Shown piece by piece: positions 25,115 through 34,282 of a stretch of 64,000 bases of DNA; positions within the stretch are counted from its first letter, which is position 1; the number at the start of each line of letters is the position of its first letter. The position numbers were made by a program, and so were the translations under genes. The notes beneath the pieces are model-generated. The model was not told where the DNA came from, searched no databases, and worked only from the letters and a program-made list of their open reading frames with translations. This DNA is from Ralstonia pickettii DTP0602 (GTDB taxonomy: Bacteria; Pseudomonadota; Gammaproteobacteria; Burkholderiales; Burkholderiaceae). The stretch is taken from NCBI GenBank assembly GCA_000471925.1, contig CP006668.1, positions 496,001 to 560,000 of the forward strand, read 5' to 3'.

Positions 25115-26811
25115 TGACCACGGCCAGCCTGACCCGCCCTGCGCCCGCCGCGGTGGCGACGCCGGACGAGATGTCCACCGGCGCCAAGGTGTTCGCCTTT
25201 GGCACGATGTGCGTGGGCATGTTTATCGCATTGCTGGATATCCAGATCGTTTCCGCGTCGTTGCGCGATATCGGCGGTGCGCTCTCGGCCGGCACCGATG
25301 AAACGGTCTGGATACAGACCAGCTACCTGATCGCGGAGATCATCGTCATCCCCTTGTCCGGCTGGCTGTCCCGCGTGATGTCGACGCGCTGGCTGTTCGC
25401 CGCCTCGGCGGCGGGCTTCACGGTGACCAGCCTGCTGTGCGGGGTGGCGTGGGACATCCACAGCATGATCGTGTTTCGGGCGCTGCAGGGTTTTCTGGGC
25501 GGCTCGATGATCCCGATGGTGTTCACCACGGCCTTTGCTTTCTTCGTCGGCCCCCAGCGCGTTATCGCCGCAGCCACCGTCGGCGGGCTGGCCTCGCTGG
25601 CGCCGACACTGGGGCCTACCATCGGCGGCTGGATCACCGATCACTATTCCTGGCACTGGCTGTTCTTCATCAACCTCGTGCCAGGCATCTTCGTCACCAT
25701 TGCGGTGCCGCTGCTGGTCAAGGTCGACCGGCCCAACTGGTCGCTGGTACGTGGTGCCGATTACCTGGGCATGGGGCTGATGGCGCTGTTCCTGGGTTGT
25801 CTCGAATACACCCTGGAAGAAGGGCCGCGCTGGGACTGGTTCGGCGACGACGTGATCTTGGCCACCGCCTGGATCTCCGGCTTGTCGGGCGTGGCCTTCA
25901 TATGGCGCACGCTGACCTATGCCAACCCGCTGGTGGACCTGCGCGCACTCAAGGACCGCAACTTCGCGCTCGGCTGCTTCTTCTCCTTTGTCACCGGCAT
26001 CGGCATCTTCGCCACCATCTACCTGACCCCGCTGTTCCTGGGGCGCGTGCGCGGGTTCAGCGCGCTGGATATCGGGCTGGCGGTGTTTTCCACCGGCGTG
26101 TTCCAGATGGCGTCGATCCCGCTCTATGCCTTCCTGGCGAACCGGGTCGACCTGCGCTGGCTGATGATGGCCGGCCTGGCGCTGTTTGCGGTGTCGATGT
26201 GGTATTTCGCCCCCATCACGCACGACTGGGGCGCGGCGCAGCTGCTGTTGCCGCAGGCGCTGCGCGGCATGGCGCAGCAGTTCGCGGTGGCGCCCACGGT
26301 GACGCTGACGCTGGGCAGCCTGCCGCCGGAGCGGCTCAAGCTTGCGTCCGGGCTGTTCAACCTGATGCGCAATCTTGGAGGCGCCATCGGCATCGCGGCT
26401 TGCGCGACCGCGCTCAACAATCGCGGCAATCTGCACTTCATGCGCGAGGCAGAGCACTTGAATATCAGTAATGAAGCCATGAGCAACCTGCTGCAGGGGC
26501 TCAGCAACCAGTTTGTGGCGATCGGGCTCGATGCCGCCGATGCGCAGACTGCGGCGCTCAGGCAATTGTGGGGGCTGGCCTGGCGCGAGGCGCAGACACA
26601 GACATTTGGCGACATCTTCCTGCTGATCCTGGTCTGCTTCGCGATTGCCACCGCGATGGTGCCGCTGATGCGCAAGGTTGCAGCACCGAAGGGCCGTCGG
26701 CAGATGCGCATTGAATGCCGTCAGGACACGGGAGCCTATTGCAAGGTCCAGGACTCGGCCACCACGCCTGTTCCGCACGGCGCGTCGCCTGACGCGCGTG
26801 CGACCGATTGA
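25114..26811 (+). CDS. DHA2-family MFS drug/metabolite exporter (EmrB-like)
   Basis: A 565-residue, 14-helix major facilitator protein. FIALLDIQIVSASLRDIGGA and TVWIQTSYLIAEIIVIPLSG in helices 1 and 2 are characteristic of EmrB/QacA proteins. The ATG overlaps the adaptor stop codon in TGATG. With the HlyD-like adaptor and NodT channel it should form a proton-driven tripartite pump. Co-transcription with downstream thiolase, MaoC and hydratase genes suggests it exports a toxic pathway intermediate or end product (inference). The C-terminal tail beyond helix 14 is unusually long and basic. Confidence 0.93.
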   Translation: MTTASLTRPAPAAVATPDEMSTGAKVFAFGTMCVGMFIALLDIQIVSASLRDIGGALSAGTDETVWIQTSYLIAEIIVIPLSGWLSRVMSTRWLFAASAAGFTVTSLLCGVAWDIHSMIVFRALQGFLGGSMIPMVFTTAFAFFVGPQRVIAAATVGGLASLAPTLGPTIGGWITDHYSWHWLFFINLVPGIFVTIAVPLLVKVDRPNWSLVRGADYLGMGLMALFLGCLEYTLEEGPRWDWFGDDVILATAWISGLSGVAFIWRTLTYANPLVDLRALKDRNFALGCFFSFVTGIGIFATIYLTPLFLGRVRGFSALDIGLAVFSTGVFQMASIPLYAFLANRVDLRWLMMAGLALFAVSMWYFAPITHDWGAAQLLLPQALRGMAQQFAVAPTVTLTLGSLPPERLKLASGLFNLMRNLGGAIGIAACATALNNRGNLHFMREAEHLNISNEAMSNLLQGLSNQFVAIGLDAADAQTAALRQLWGLAWREAQTQTFGDIFLLILVCFAIATAMVPLMRKVAAPKGRRQMRIECRQDTGAYCKVQDSATTPVPHGASPDARATD

Positions 26812-26837
26812 TGCTAACTTTTGCCAGGGAGAATGCA

Positions 26838-28025
26838 ATGAATGCAAGAGATGTCGTGCTGTGCCAGCCCGTGCGGACCGCCATTGGCGCCTACAACGGC
26901 TCATTGAAATCCATTCCGGCGACCGAGCTCGGTGCCACGGTGATCCGGGCATCGGTGCAGGCCGCGGGAATCGATCCGGAACAGGTTGGCAGCGTCGTGT
27001 TCGGCAATGTGATTCAGGCCGGCAACCGGATGAACCCCGCCCGCCAGGCAGCCATCGGCGCGGGCCTGCCGGTTTCAGTGCCTGCCATGACCGTCAATCG
27101 CGTATGCGGCTCCGGGGCACAGGCTATCGCAACGGCCGCGGATGAGGTGCGGCTGGGTTATGTCGACGTGGCCGTTGCCGGCGGCATGGAAAATATGGAC
27201 CGCGCGCCTTACCTGATGCCTTCCGGGCGCTGGGGACAACGCATGGGCGACACGGTACTGCATGACAGCATGCTCTACGACGGACTGCACGATGCATTCT
27301 CCGGACAGCACTCCGGATGGCATACCGAGGACCTGGTCGCGCGCTATGCGCTCAGCCGGGACGCGCAGGACCGCTGGGCCGAACGTTCGCAGCGCAACTT
27401 CGCGCTGGCCCAGGCGCAGGGGCGATTCGCCGGCCAGATCGTCGGCGTGCCGGTGAAGGGGAAGGGCGGCACCACGATGTTCCAGGCGGACGAAGCCAAC
27501 CGGCCAGACACCAGCCTCGAAACGCTCGGCAAGCTCAAGCCCGCGTTCCGCCCGGACGGCACCATCACGGCCGGCAATGCACCGGGGCTCAACAGCGGGG
27601 CGGCGGCCATGATCGTTGCCGAACGTTCGCTGGCCGAGGCCAGGGGGCTGCAGCCGATGGCGCGGCTGGTGGCCTATGGGGTGGGCGCGGTGGAGCCCGG
27701 CCTGTTCGGGCTGGGGCCCGTCCCGGCAGTGCGGCAGGCGCTGCAGCGCGCCGGCTGGCAGCTGGGCGATATTGAACGCATCGAGATCAATGAAGCGTTT
27801 GCCGCGGTTCCCCTGGCGGTGGCTGCGGAGCTGGGTTTGCCCCACGACATCATCAATGTCGACGGTGGCGCCATTGCGCACGGCCATCCGATCGGAGCGA
27901 CCGGCGCGGTGCTCACCACGCGCCTGCTGCATGCCATGCGCGCGGATGGTATCCGGCGCGGCATCGTCACGCTGTGCATCGGCGGCGGACAAGGGATTGC
28001 GCTGGCGCTCGAGGCGCTGGCCTGA
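26838..28025 (+). CDS. Acetyl-CoA C-acetyltransferase-family thiolase
   Basis: A 395-residue thiolase. The nucleophilic Cys is in NRVCGSGAQA (Cys 90), the catalytic His in AIAHGHPIGATGA (about 350), and the second Cys in TLCIGGGQG (about 380). The family cleaves 3-ketoacyl-CoA or condenses two acetyl-CoA. It follows the transporter gene by 26 bases on the same strand and precedes the MaoC gene. A second thiolase lies at 34283-35467, so the pathway may need two C-C cleavage steps. ATG 26838 is preceded by AGGGAGAATGCA. Confidence 0.94.
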   Translation: MNARDVVLCQPVRTAIGAYNGSLKSIPATELGATVIRASVQAAGIDPEQVGSVVFGNVIQAGNRMNPARQAAIGAGLPVSVPAMTVNRVCGSGAQAIATAADEVRLGYVDVAVAGGMENMDRAPYLMPSGRWGQRMGDTVLHDSMLYDGLHDAFSGQHSGWHTEDLVARYALSRDAQDRWAERSQRNFALAQAQGRFAGQIVGVPVKGKGGTTMFQADEANRPDTSLETLGKLKPAFRPDGTITAGNAPGLNSGAAAMIVAERSLAEARGLQPMARLVAYGVGAVEPGLFGLGPVPAVRQALQRAGWQLGDIERIEINEAFAAVPLAVAAELGLPHDIINVDGGAIAHGHPIGATGAVLTTRLLHAMRADGIRRGIVTLCIGGGQGIALALEALA

Positions 28026-28100
28026 TTCGTCGCCGGCTGTATCGCAACGGGCGGGCGCTGGTCCGTGAATTCAGCGTGAAGAAATCTGGAGGAGCAAACA

Positions 28101-28559
28101 ATGAACATCCAATACATCGAGGATCTGGCCCCGGGCCAGAAGTACGGTTCAGGGCGGCTGCAGGTCGAGCCGGACAGGATCAAATCCTTCGCCGCCGAGT
28201 TTGACCCGCAGCCTTTCCATCTCGATGAAGACGCTGCCCGCGACACGCTGTTCCGCGGCCTGGCCGCGAGCGGCTGGCACACGGCGGCGCTGACCATGCG
28301 CCTGCTGGTCGACGGCGAGCTTCGGCCCGCGGGCGGCATCATCGGTGCGGGGTTTGAGGAACTGCGCTGGCCCAAGCCGGTGCGGCCCGGCGATGCGTTG
28401 CGTGTCGAGAGCGAGATCCTGGAGGTGCGGACGTCGAAGTCGCGCCCTGACCAGGGCATCGTGAAGGTGCGCATCACGACCTTCAACCAGCATGATGAGC
28501 CGGTGCAGGCCGGCGTCGTCAACCTGGTCGTGCAGTGCCGTCCCGTCGATAACGCGTGA
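28101..28559 (+). CDS. MaoC-family (hot-dog) dehydratase
   Basis: A 152-residue hot-dog-fold protein of the MaoC/R-specific enoyl-CoA hydratase family. The catalytic segment [20 protein letters not shown] carries the conserved Asp/His pair, and [14 protein letters not shown] follows. It would hydrate enoyl-CoA or enoyl esters in the same pathway as the neighbouring thiolase. A GGAGGAG site lies just before ATG 28101. The next gene starts 11 bases after its stop. Confidence 0.93.
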   Translation: MNIQYIEDLAPGQKYGSGRLQVEPDRIKSFAAEFDPQPFHLDEDAARDTLFRGLAASGWHTAALTMRLLVDGELRPAGGIIGAGFEELRWPKPVRPGDALRVESEILEVRTSKSRPDQGIVKVRITTFNQHDEPVQAGVVNLVVQCRPVDNA

Positions 28560-28570
28560 ACGGGGGCGCC

Positions 28571-29509
28571 ATGAAGATATTGGTACTTGGTGCCGGTGCA
28601 ATGGGTGGCTACTACGGCGCGCGACTGATCGAAGCCGGTGCGGACGTGACTTTCCTGGTGCGGCCCGGACGCGCGCAGGCGCTGGAACGCCATGGGCTGG
28701 CGGTGCGAAGTGAGCTTGGCGGCTTCCATCGCCCGGTAAGTACGGTCCAGGCGGGCAAGGTCGAGGCGCAGTATGACCTCGTCCTTCTGGCTTGCAAGGC
28801 CTATGACCTTGACGATGCGATCGCTGCGATCAGTCCGGCAGTCGGCCCCCGCACGGCGGTCTTGCCTCTGCTCAATGGCCTGGCTGCCTATGACCGGCTC
28901 GACCATCGCTTTGGCCGGGAGCGCGTGCTGGGCGGGGTCTCGTACATCGCGACAACACTGGCCGCGGACGGCACCGTCCTGCACGCTGGCCGCATGGACC
29001 GGCTGGTGGTCGGCGCGCGCGCCGCGCAGACGTCCGCGCTGGCCGCGGAGTTCCATGCGCTGGTGTCCCGGGCAGCGGGCGTGCGCGAGATATCCGCGAC
29101 GATCGAGCAGGAGCTGTGGAACAAATGGGCCATGATCGCCGCAGGCGCGGTCATGACCTGCCTGATGCGAGGGACCGTGGCGGACATCATGAAGACGCAT
29201 GACGGCCGTCGCCTGATGCTTGATGCGATCGCGGAGTGCCATACAGTGGCGCAACTGTGCGGGCACGCCATCCCGGAACCTGTTGCCGATGCCATGCAGG
29301 CCCGCCTGCTGGACCGTGCATCGACCTGGGCTGCGTCGATGATGCGGGATATTGCCCAGGGCGCCCCGCGCATCGAAGCCGACGCCATCGTCGGCGATCT
29401 CATCGCTCGCGCTGCCAAACACGGGCGCGATCTCCCGTTGAGCCGCACGGCCTATTGCCACCTGCAGGTCTATGAGGGTCAGCGCGCTGCGCAGCAGACT
29501 GCTGGCTGA
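28571..29509 (+). CDS. Ketopantoate reductase-family (ApbA/PanE-like) oxidoreductase
   Basis: A 312-residue NADPH-dependent enzyme with the N-terminal motif [17 protein letters not shown] and the family Lys/Asn/Glu region ([17 protein letters not shown]). PanE makes pantoate, but this copy lies in a CoA-catabolism operon, so it may reduce a 2-keto acid of the pathway rather than serve in coenzyme A synthesis. The two possibilities cannot be separated from sequence alone. ATG 28571 is 11 bases after the maoC stop. Confidence 0.9.
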   Translation: MKILVLGAGAMGGYYGARLIEAGADVTFLVRPGRAQALERHGLAVRSELGGFHRPVSTVQAGKVEAQYDLVLLACKAYDLDDAIAAISPAVGPRTAVLPLLNGLAAYDRLDHRFGRERVLGGVSYIATTLAADGTVLHAGRMDRLVVGARAAQTSALAAEFHALVSRAAGVREISATIEQELWNKWAMIAAGAVMTCLMRGTVADIMKTHDGRRLMLDAIAECHTVAQLCGHAIPEPVADAMQARLLDRASTWAASMMRDIAQGAPRIEADAIVGDLIARAAKHGRDLPLSRTAYCHLQVYEGQRAAQQTAG

Positions 29510-29541
29510 TCGGACCCCGCCCCACTGACAGAATTCACGAC

Positions 29542-30351
29542 ATGACCACTTTTTCTTCTTTGCTGCAGCGCACGGAAGGCCGCGTGCTGGTGCTCACCAT
29601 CAACAATCCCGGCAAGCGCAACGCCATCGCGGCCGACCTCTATGACAACATCCGCGCCGCGCTGGCCGCTGCCGCGGACAATCCGGAGATTGGCGCGATC
29701 GTGCTGACCGGCGCCGACAACTACTTCTGTGCAGGCGGCGACCTGGAACTGATCAGCAAGCGGCGGGACCTGACTTACGAGGAGCGCATCGAGCGCCTCG
29801 GGCACCTGCACGACGTGGTGGCCAAGCTGCGCGATTTCCCGAAGCCGATCGTGGCGGCGGTCGAAGGCGGGGCGGCGGGCGCGGGCTTCTCGCTGGCAGT
29901 GGCCTGCGACCTGCTCGTGGCGTCTGCTGGTGCTGCCTTCTCGATCGCCTATGTGAAGGTGGGGCTGACCCCGGATGGCGGCATTACGGGCCTGCTGGCA
30001 CAAAGCCTGTCGCGGCAGGTGCTGACGCAGCTGGCGTTGACCGGCGATCGCATCACGGCGGAGCAGCTGCAGCAGTTCGGGGTCGTCAACCAGTTGGTTG
30101 AAGCGGGACAGGTCGGCGCCGTGGCGATCGCGCTGGCGGAGCGGCTTGCGCAAGGGCCCCAGCAGGCCATGGCATCGATCAAGGCGCTGTGCCGGCATGC
30201 CCATGAGCGCACGCTCGACGACCAGCTGGAAGCCGAGCGGATCTCGATGGCCGTGGCCCAGGGCGGCGCCGAAGCCGCCGAAGGCATTGCTGCATTCCTT
30301 GGGAAACGGCCCACCGATTTTGCCAGCCTGCCCCGCGGCAAAGCTGGCTGA
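29542..30351 (+). CDS. Enoyl-CoA hydratase/isomerase-family protein
   Basis: A 269-residue crotonase-fold protein: VLTINNPGKRNAIAADLYDN, LTGADNYFCAGGDLELISKR (oxyanion-hole loop), KPIVAAVEGGAAGAGFSLAV and VKVGLTPDGGI. The Glu-type acid in the usual positions is not fully clear, so hydratase, isomerase or hydrolase activity remain possible. Last gene of the plus-strand run that begins with hxlR; it converges on the fourth Bug gene, with a GC hairpin between them. Confidence 0.92.
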   Translation: MTTFSSLLQRTEGRVLVLTINNPGKRNAIAADLYDNIRAALAAAADNPEIGAIVLTGADNYFCAGGDLELISKRRDLTYEERIERLGHLHDVVAKLRDFPKPIVAAVEGGAAGAGFSLAVACDLLVASAGAAFSIAYVKVGLTPDGGITGLLAQSLSRQVLTQLALTGDRITAEQLQQFGVVNQLVEAGQVGAVAIALAERLAQGPQQAMASIKALCRHAHERTLDDQLEAERISMAVAQGGAEAAEGIAAFLGKRPTDFASLPRGKAG

Positions 30352-30364
30352 CCGCGGTGCCACA

Positions 30365-30383
30365 GGGGCCTCGACGAGGCCCC
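30365..30383. terminator. GC-rich hairpin between convergent operons
   Basis: GGGGCCTCG and CGAGGCCCC pair perfectly around a central A. It lies between the enoyl-CoA hydratase stop and the Bug gene stop, so it may act for both strands. It is followed by a short degenerate tandem repeat. Confidence 0.55.
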
Positions 30384-30384
30384 C

Positions 30385-30423
30385 TCAGGCCACCCCTCAG
30401 GCCCCACTAGGCCCCACCAGGCC
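30385..30423. repeat. Short degenerate tandem repeat
   Basis: About four imperfect 10-base units of the type CTAGGCCCCA run from the hairpin to the Bug stop codon. Probably a slipped-strand product; no coding role. Confidence 0.5.
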
Positions 30424-31425
30424 TTATTGCCCGGCCAGCTTCAGGTCTTTGGCAATGCGGGTCAGCTTGGCGTGCTCGCTGTGCAGGAAGGCTTGCGCCT
30501 GGGCCATCGTCATCGGCTCAATCGCGCGCTGCAGGTTGACGCTGCGGCGGGTGCTGTTCTCGGGGCTGGTCACCCAGGCGTTCATGGCCTCCACCACGCG
30601 TGCCGTCACGGCGTCTGGTGTATCCGGCGGGGCCAGCACGCCTGCCCACTGGCTGTACTCGAAATCGACCAGGGCTTTGTTTTCAGACAGCGCGGGCACA
30701 TCCGGCAACGACGGATGCCGGGCCTTGCTGGCGACCCCGATCGGCTTGAAGCGGCCGGCCTTGATCATGCCGTAAGTCGGGCCACCCATGGGAATAAAGG
30801 TCAGGTCTACCTGTGCACCGGCAATGTCGCTCGTGACCGGGGCCGCGCCTTTGTATGGCACTTCCAGGAAGCGTACGCCGGTGCGGGCCTGGAAGTCGAC
30901 GCCGACCAGGTGGGGCGCCGAGCCGGGGCCCCAGTGTGCCAGCGACAGCGGACGGTTCTTCGGGTTCTTCGCGTAGGCGATGACCTCGTCGACGTTCTTG
31001 AACGACAACGAGGGATTCGAGACCAGGATGAAGTCTGAAATCCCGCTGAAGCCCGTCAGCCTGAACTTCTCCGGCGAGTACCTGGCCGATGGGATGGTGA
31101 GCGGTGCGATCAGGAAGTCGATGCCGGTGGTGCCCAGCAAGGTGTAGCCATCGCTGGCGCTGCGCAGCACGTTCATCGCGCAGATCGAGCCACTTGCACC
31201 GGGCAGGTTGTCGGCAATGACGTTCTGCCCCAGGCTCCGCTTCATCACGACGGCTGCCGCGCGGATCGATTCGTCCGCCGGGCCGCCAGCGGGAAATGCG
31301 ACCTTGACGACAATCGGCTTGCTCGGATAGGGCGCTTCCGCCCTCAGCCAGGATGGGGCGAGCATCGCCGGCGCGGCGCCGCAGGCAGCCTGCAGCAGGC
31401 GCCGGCGCGAAAGCTGGATGGTCAT
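30424..31425 (-). CDS. Bug/TctC-family receptor with a twin-arginine-like signal
   Basis: A 333-residue receptor. Its N-terminus, SRRRLLQAACGAAPAML, has a twin-arginine-type motif (RRRLLQ) rather than the plain Sec signal of the other three Bug proteins, so Tat export after folding is possible. The mature protein shows YPSKPIVVKVAFPAGGPADE, SDGYTLLGTTGID and LEVPYKGAAPVTSDIAGAQV. It is the last gene of the minus-strand operon thiolase, enoyl-CoA hydratase, acyl-CoA ligase, Bug, so it probably imports that operon's acid substrate. Confidence 0.92.
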   Translation of the reverse strand: MTIQLSRRRLLQAACGAAPAMLAPSWLRAEAPYPSKPIVVKVAFPAGGPADESIRAAAVVMKRSLGQNVIADNLPGASGSICAMNVLRSASDGYTLLGTTGIDFLIAPLTIPSARYSPEKFRLTGFSGISDFILVSNPSLSFKNVDEVIAYAKNPKNRPLSLAHWGPGSAPHLVGVDFQARTGVRFLEVPYKGAAPVTSDIAGAQVDLTFIPMGGPTYGMIKAGRFKPIGVASKARHPSLPDVPALSENKALVDFEYSQWAGVLAPPDTPDAVTARVVEAMNAWVTSPENSTRRSVNLQRAIEPMTMAQAQAFLHSEHAKLTRIAKDLKLAGQ

Positions 31426-31528
31426 GGTTGTCTCCTTGATGGATTCTGCGAGCCTGCATGCCGGGCGTGAGGCGCTGCCGGCATGCAACTCGCACTGCCT
31501 CTGGTGAGGCCCTGTTCTCAGGAATGGG

Positions 31529-33460
31529 TTACTCGTAGACCACCGTGTACTTGATCGTCAGCGTCGAGAACGCTTTGCCGATGGTGGCTACCGCGACCTC
31601 CCTTTCCTCGTTGCTCAGGGTGGCGGGCAGCACCAGCGTGGACAGGATGCCTTGGTCCCCGCGATCCTCGATGCGGATATCGACAAGCGGAACCGGTGTG
31701 TCCGCCTTGACCTCGGCAAGCATCTGCCGCTGCGCCCGCAGCACGGCGTCACTGCGCAGCGTGTTCTTCTGGATCTTGCCGACAGCAGTCTTCGGGATGG
31801 CATCGACCAGGTAGAACTGCTTGGGCACGGCGGCACGTTCCGGGATCACCTCATAAGCGTAGTGCTTGATGCGTCCGATCGGGAAGGTGCTACCCGGCTT
31901 GAGCGCGATGTACGCGACCGGCAATTCCCCGGCATGCGCGTCCGGCAGGCCGACGGCGGCGGCATCGAAGACCTCGGGGTGCCGATACAGCGCCTCTTCG
32001 ATCATGCGCGGATCGATATTGTTGCCGCCGCGGATGATCAGGTCCTTGGCCCGGCCGGTCAGCCAGAGGTAACTATCCTGGTCCGCATAGCCCAGGTCGC
32101 CGGTATTGAACCAGCCGCCCTCGAACCAGATGCTCTTGTTCTGCTCCGGGTTCAGGTAGCCGGCGAAGATGTTGGGTCCGCGCACCACCACGATGCCAGG
32201 CTCGCCCGGCTCACACTCGCGCTGGATGCTGCCACCGGCAGCCTTGACGACCTTCATCTCCTGGTAGGCCATAGGGAGGCCGATCGAGCCGATGCGCCGC
32301 TCGCCATAGCGGGGGTTGGTTGCGCTCAGCGCGGTACCTTCGGTCAGGCCGTAGCCCTCGAAGATCATCGCGCCGGTCTTCTGCTCGAACGCCTCCGCGA
32401 CGGCCACCGACAACGGCGCGGTACCGCAACTCGCCGCCTTGAGCGAGCTGATGTCGGCGTTGCCGATCGGGATGTTCAGGGCCATGTTCACCACGCTCGG
32501 CACCATGCCCAGCGCCGTGACCCCGAAGTGGTCGACGATCTGCCAGAGATTGCGGATGACGGAAGGATCGCGCCAGCCGCTGGAGGTCAGCAGTACGACC
32601 GATGCGCCACGGGCCAGCGGCATCAGGCAGTTGGTGAGCACGCCCGTGACATGGAACATCGGCACGCCGCAGACGCGCACGTCATCTGGCTGGACGTCGA
32701 TCTGCATCGCGCTCACCCAGGCCATGGCCACCTCGTTGCCATGGGTGTGGAGCGCAAGCTTGGGCGTGCCGGTGGTGCCACCGGTATGGAACATCGAGGC
32801 GGTATCTTTCGGCGAGAAGACCCGCTTGCTGTCGAGCGTCTCGCCCTTGAAGTGGGTAAGCCCGGCGTCGAGATCGACAATCCCTGCCTCGCTCGCCGTG
32901 CCGCCGCCGGCCTTGATCCAGTGCCGGACGTCGGGCAGCTCGCGCCGCACCAGCATGGCTTTGTTCCAGGCCTCGATATCCGCGTCGGGACCATAGGCGA
33001 TCACCGCCTTGGCGCCGGCGTTGCGCAGCAGCGCCGCGATAATCTCCGGCTCCAGCATCCAGTTGACCGGGCAGGCAATGCCAGTCGCCTCGCTGCCCCA
33101 GAGCGCGTACTGCGACTCCGGCGTCACCGGCATCAGCACCCCGATGACGTCGTCGGGGCCGAGGCCCAGCGAGTGCAGCAGGTTGGCGGTCTGCGTGATA
33201 CGCCCGAACAGTTGCGCATGGGTGATGGTGACCGCCTTGCCCAGCTCGTCGCCGGAGGCGAAGTAGTGCAGGGCGGGCGCTTCCGGCGCACGATCGCGCG
33301 CTAGGCGCAGCAAATCGTAGGTGCTGTGAGGCAGCTGACGGTCGCTAAGCGGCGTCTGCTCGAAATCCCTGATATCGGCGAGCGACGTCACCTTCAGCCG
33401 CGGCTGGTAGGGATCGACCTGACCCGGGCTGGCCGCCATTCTTGTGTTGAACTGGGTCAT
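31529..33460 (-). CDS. AMP-forming acyl-CoA synthetase
   Basis: A 643-residue adenylate-forming enzyme. The P-loop-like motif is SMFHTGGTTGTPKLALHTHG, the aromatic/acid-binding motif is YGLTEGTAL, then WFNTGDLGYADQD, LTGRAKDLIIRGGNN and the C-terminal lysine segment PKTAVGKIQKNTL. It joins an organic acid to CoA with ATP. Length is longer than most aryl-CoA ligases and fits a medium- or branched-chain acyl type, but substrate is uncertain. Only two bases separate it from the enoyl-CoA hydratase gene, so it is co-transcribed. Confidence 0.93.
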   Translation of the reverse strand: MTQFNTRMAASPGQVDPYQPRLKVTSLADIRDFEQTPLSDRQLPHSTYDLLRLARDRAPEAPALHYFASGDELGKAVTITHAQLFGRITQTANLLHSLGLGPDDVIGVLMPVTPESQYALWGSEATGIACPVNWMLEPEIIAALLRNAGAKAVIAYGPDADIEAWNKAMLVRRELPDVRHWIKAGGGTASEAGIVDLDAGLTHFKGETLDSKRVFSPKDTASMFHTGGTTGTPKLALHTHGNEVAMAWVSAMQIDVQPDDVRVCGVPMFHVTGVLTNCLMPLARGASVVLLTSSGWRDPSVIRNLWQIVDHFGVTALGMVPSVVNMALNIPIGNADISSLKAASCGTAPLSVAVAEAFEQKTGAMIFEGYGLTEGTALSATNPRYGERRIGSIGLPMAYQEMKVVKAAGGSIQRECEPGEPGIVVVRGPNIFAGYLNPEQNKSIWFEGGWFNTGDLGYADQDSYLWLTGRAKDLIIRGGNNIDPRMIEEALYRHPEVFDAAAVGLPDAHAGELPVAYIALKPGSTFPIGRIKHYAYEVIPERAAVPKQFYLVDAIPKTAVGKIQKNTLRSDAVLRAQRQMLAEVKADTPVPLVDIRIEDRGDQGILSTLVLPATLSNEEREVAVATIGKAFSTLTIKYTVVYE

Positions 33461-33462
33461 GA

Positions 33463-34254
33463 TCAGGTTCCCTGGTAGACCGGACGGCGCTTGTTCAGGA
33501 ACGCTTCACCGCCTTCATGCATATCGTCCGTGCTGAACAGCGTGGCGAAAGCAAGCTGTTCCAGCATCAGCGCCGTATCGAGACTTGCGTCCTGACCGTT
33601 ATTGATCATCAGCTTGGCCATCGCAATGGAGTGCGGCGATTTCTCGGCAATGCGTTGCACATAGGCCTTCGCTTCCTCCAGTACCTGGCTGGCGGGCACC
33701 ACCTTGTTGACGAGCCCGATGCGGTAAGCCTCGTCCGGCTTGATGATTTCGCCGGTAAAGATCATTTCCTTGGCGCGTGTCGCACCAACCAGCCGGGTCA
33801 GCCGCTGGGTACCTCCGCGCCCCGGAATCAGGCCTACGTTCGTTTCGGTCTGTCCGAGCAGGGCGTTGTCCGCGGCCACGCGCAGGTCGCACGCCATGGC
33901 CAGCTCCAGGCCGCCGCCAAAGCACGGCCCGGCAATGGCCGCGATCACGGGGATGGTGCTGTGGTGAATCAGCGCCCACAAGTCGGGTGCACCGCTGGTC
34001 GGCACGAAGGCCTCGATCGGGCGGCGTGCGAGCATCTCGGGAATATCGCCCCCGGCGACGAACGCCTTGGTGCCGCCCCAGAGGACGATGCCGCGCACTG
34101 TCCGGTCGGCCATCAGCGAGGACAGCGCCGCGTAGAGGTCAGTGCGAAGCGTCGTGTTGAGTGCGTTGTACTTCTCCAGCCGGTTCATGGTGACGACGGC
34201 ACAGGGGCCATCCCGGTCTACGAAGACGGTTTCGTATTCGGTGATATTGCTCAT
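33463..34254 (-). CDS. Enoyl-CoA hydratase/isomerase
   Basis: A 263-residue crotonase-family enzyme: VVTMNRLEKYNALNTTLRTD, LWGGTKAFVAGGDIPEMLAR (oxyanion loop), IAAIAGPCFGGGLELAMACD and a loop with NVGLIPGRGGTQRLTRLVGA, where the Glu and Gly pattern matches true hydratases. It works between the ligase and thiolase steps in a beta-oxidation-like path. It starts 28 bases after the thiolase stop. Confidence 0.94.
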   Translation of the reverse strand: MSNITEYETVFVDRDGPCAVVTMNRLEKYNALNTTLRTDLYAALSSLMADRTVRGIVLWGGTKAFVAGGDIPEMLARRPIEAFVPTSGAPDLWALIHHSTIPVIAAIAGPCFGGGLELAMACDLRVAADNALLGQTETNVGLIPGRGGTQRLTRLVGATRAKEMIFTGEIIKPDEAYRIGLVNKVVPASQVLEEAKAYVQRIAEKSPHSIAMAKLMINNGQDASLDTALMLEQLAFATLFSTDDMHEGGEAFLNKRRPVYQGT

Positions 34255-34282
34255 CAGGTGTCTCCTGTTTTTCCTGGGTCTC

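Noticed and set aside
24997..26952. Long minus-strand open frame opposite the EmrB-like gene
   Set aside because: It is antisense to a clear MFS gene, has Arg/His/Gln-rich low-complexity residues and no domain; a typical shadow in high-GC DNA.
27674..29461. Long minus-strand frame across thiolase, MaoC and PanE-like genes
   Set aside because: It crosses three well-supported plus-strand genes and lacks any domain.
30385..30423. CRISPR-like short repeats
   Set aside because: Units are about 10 bases and adjacent, with no spacers; they are a degenerate tandem repeat.
31652..33304. Long plus-strand frame opposite the acyl-CoA synthetase
   Set aside because: No recognisable protein features; composition is that of an antisense frame.
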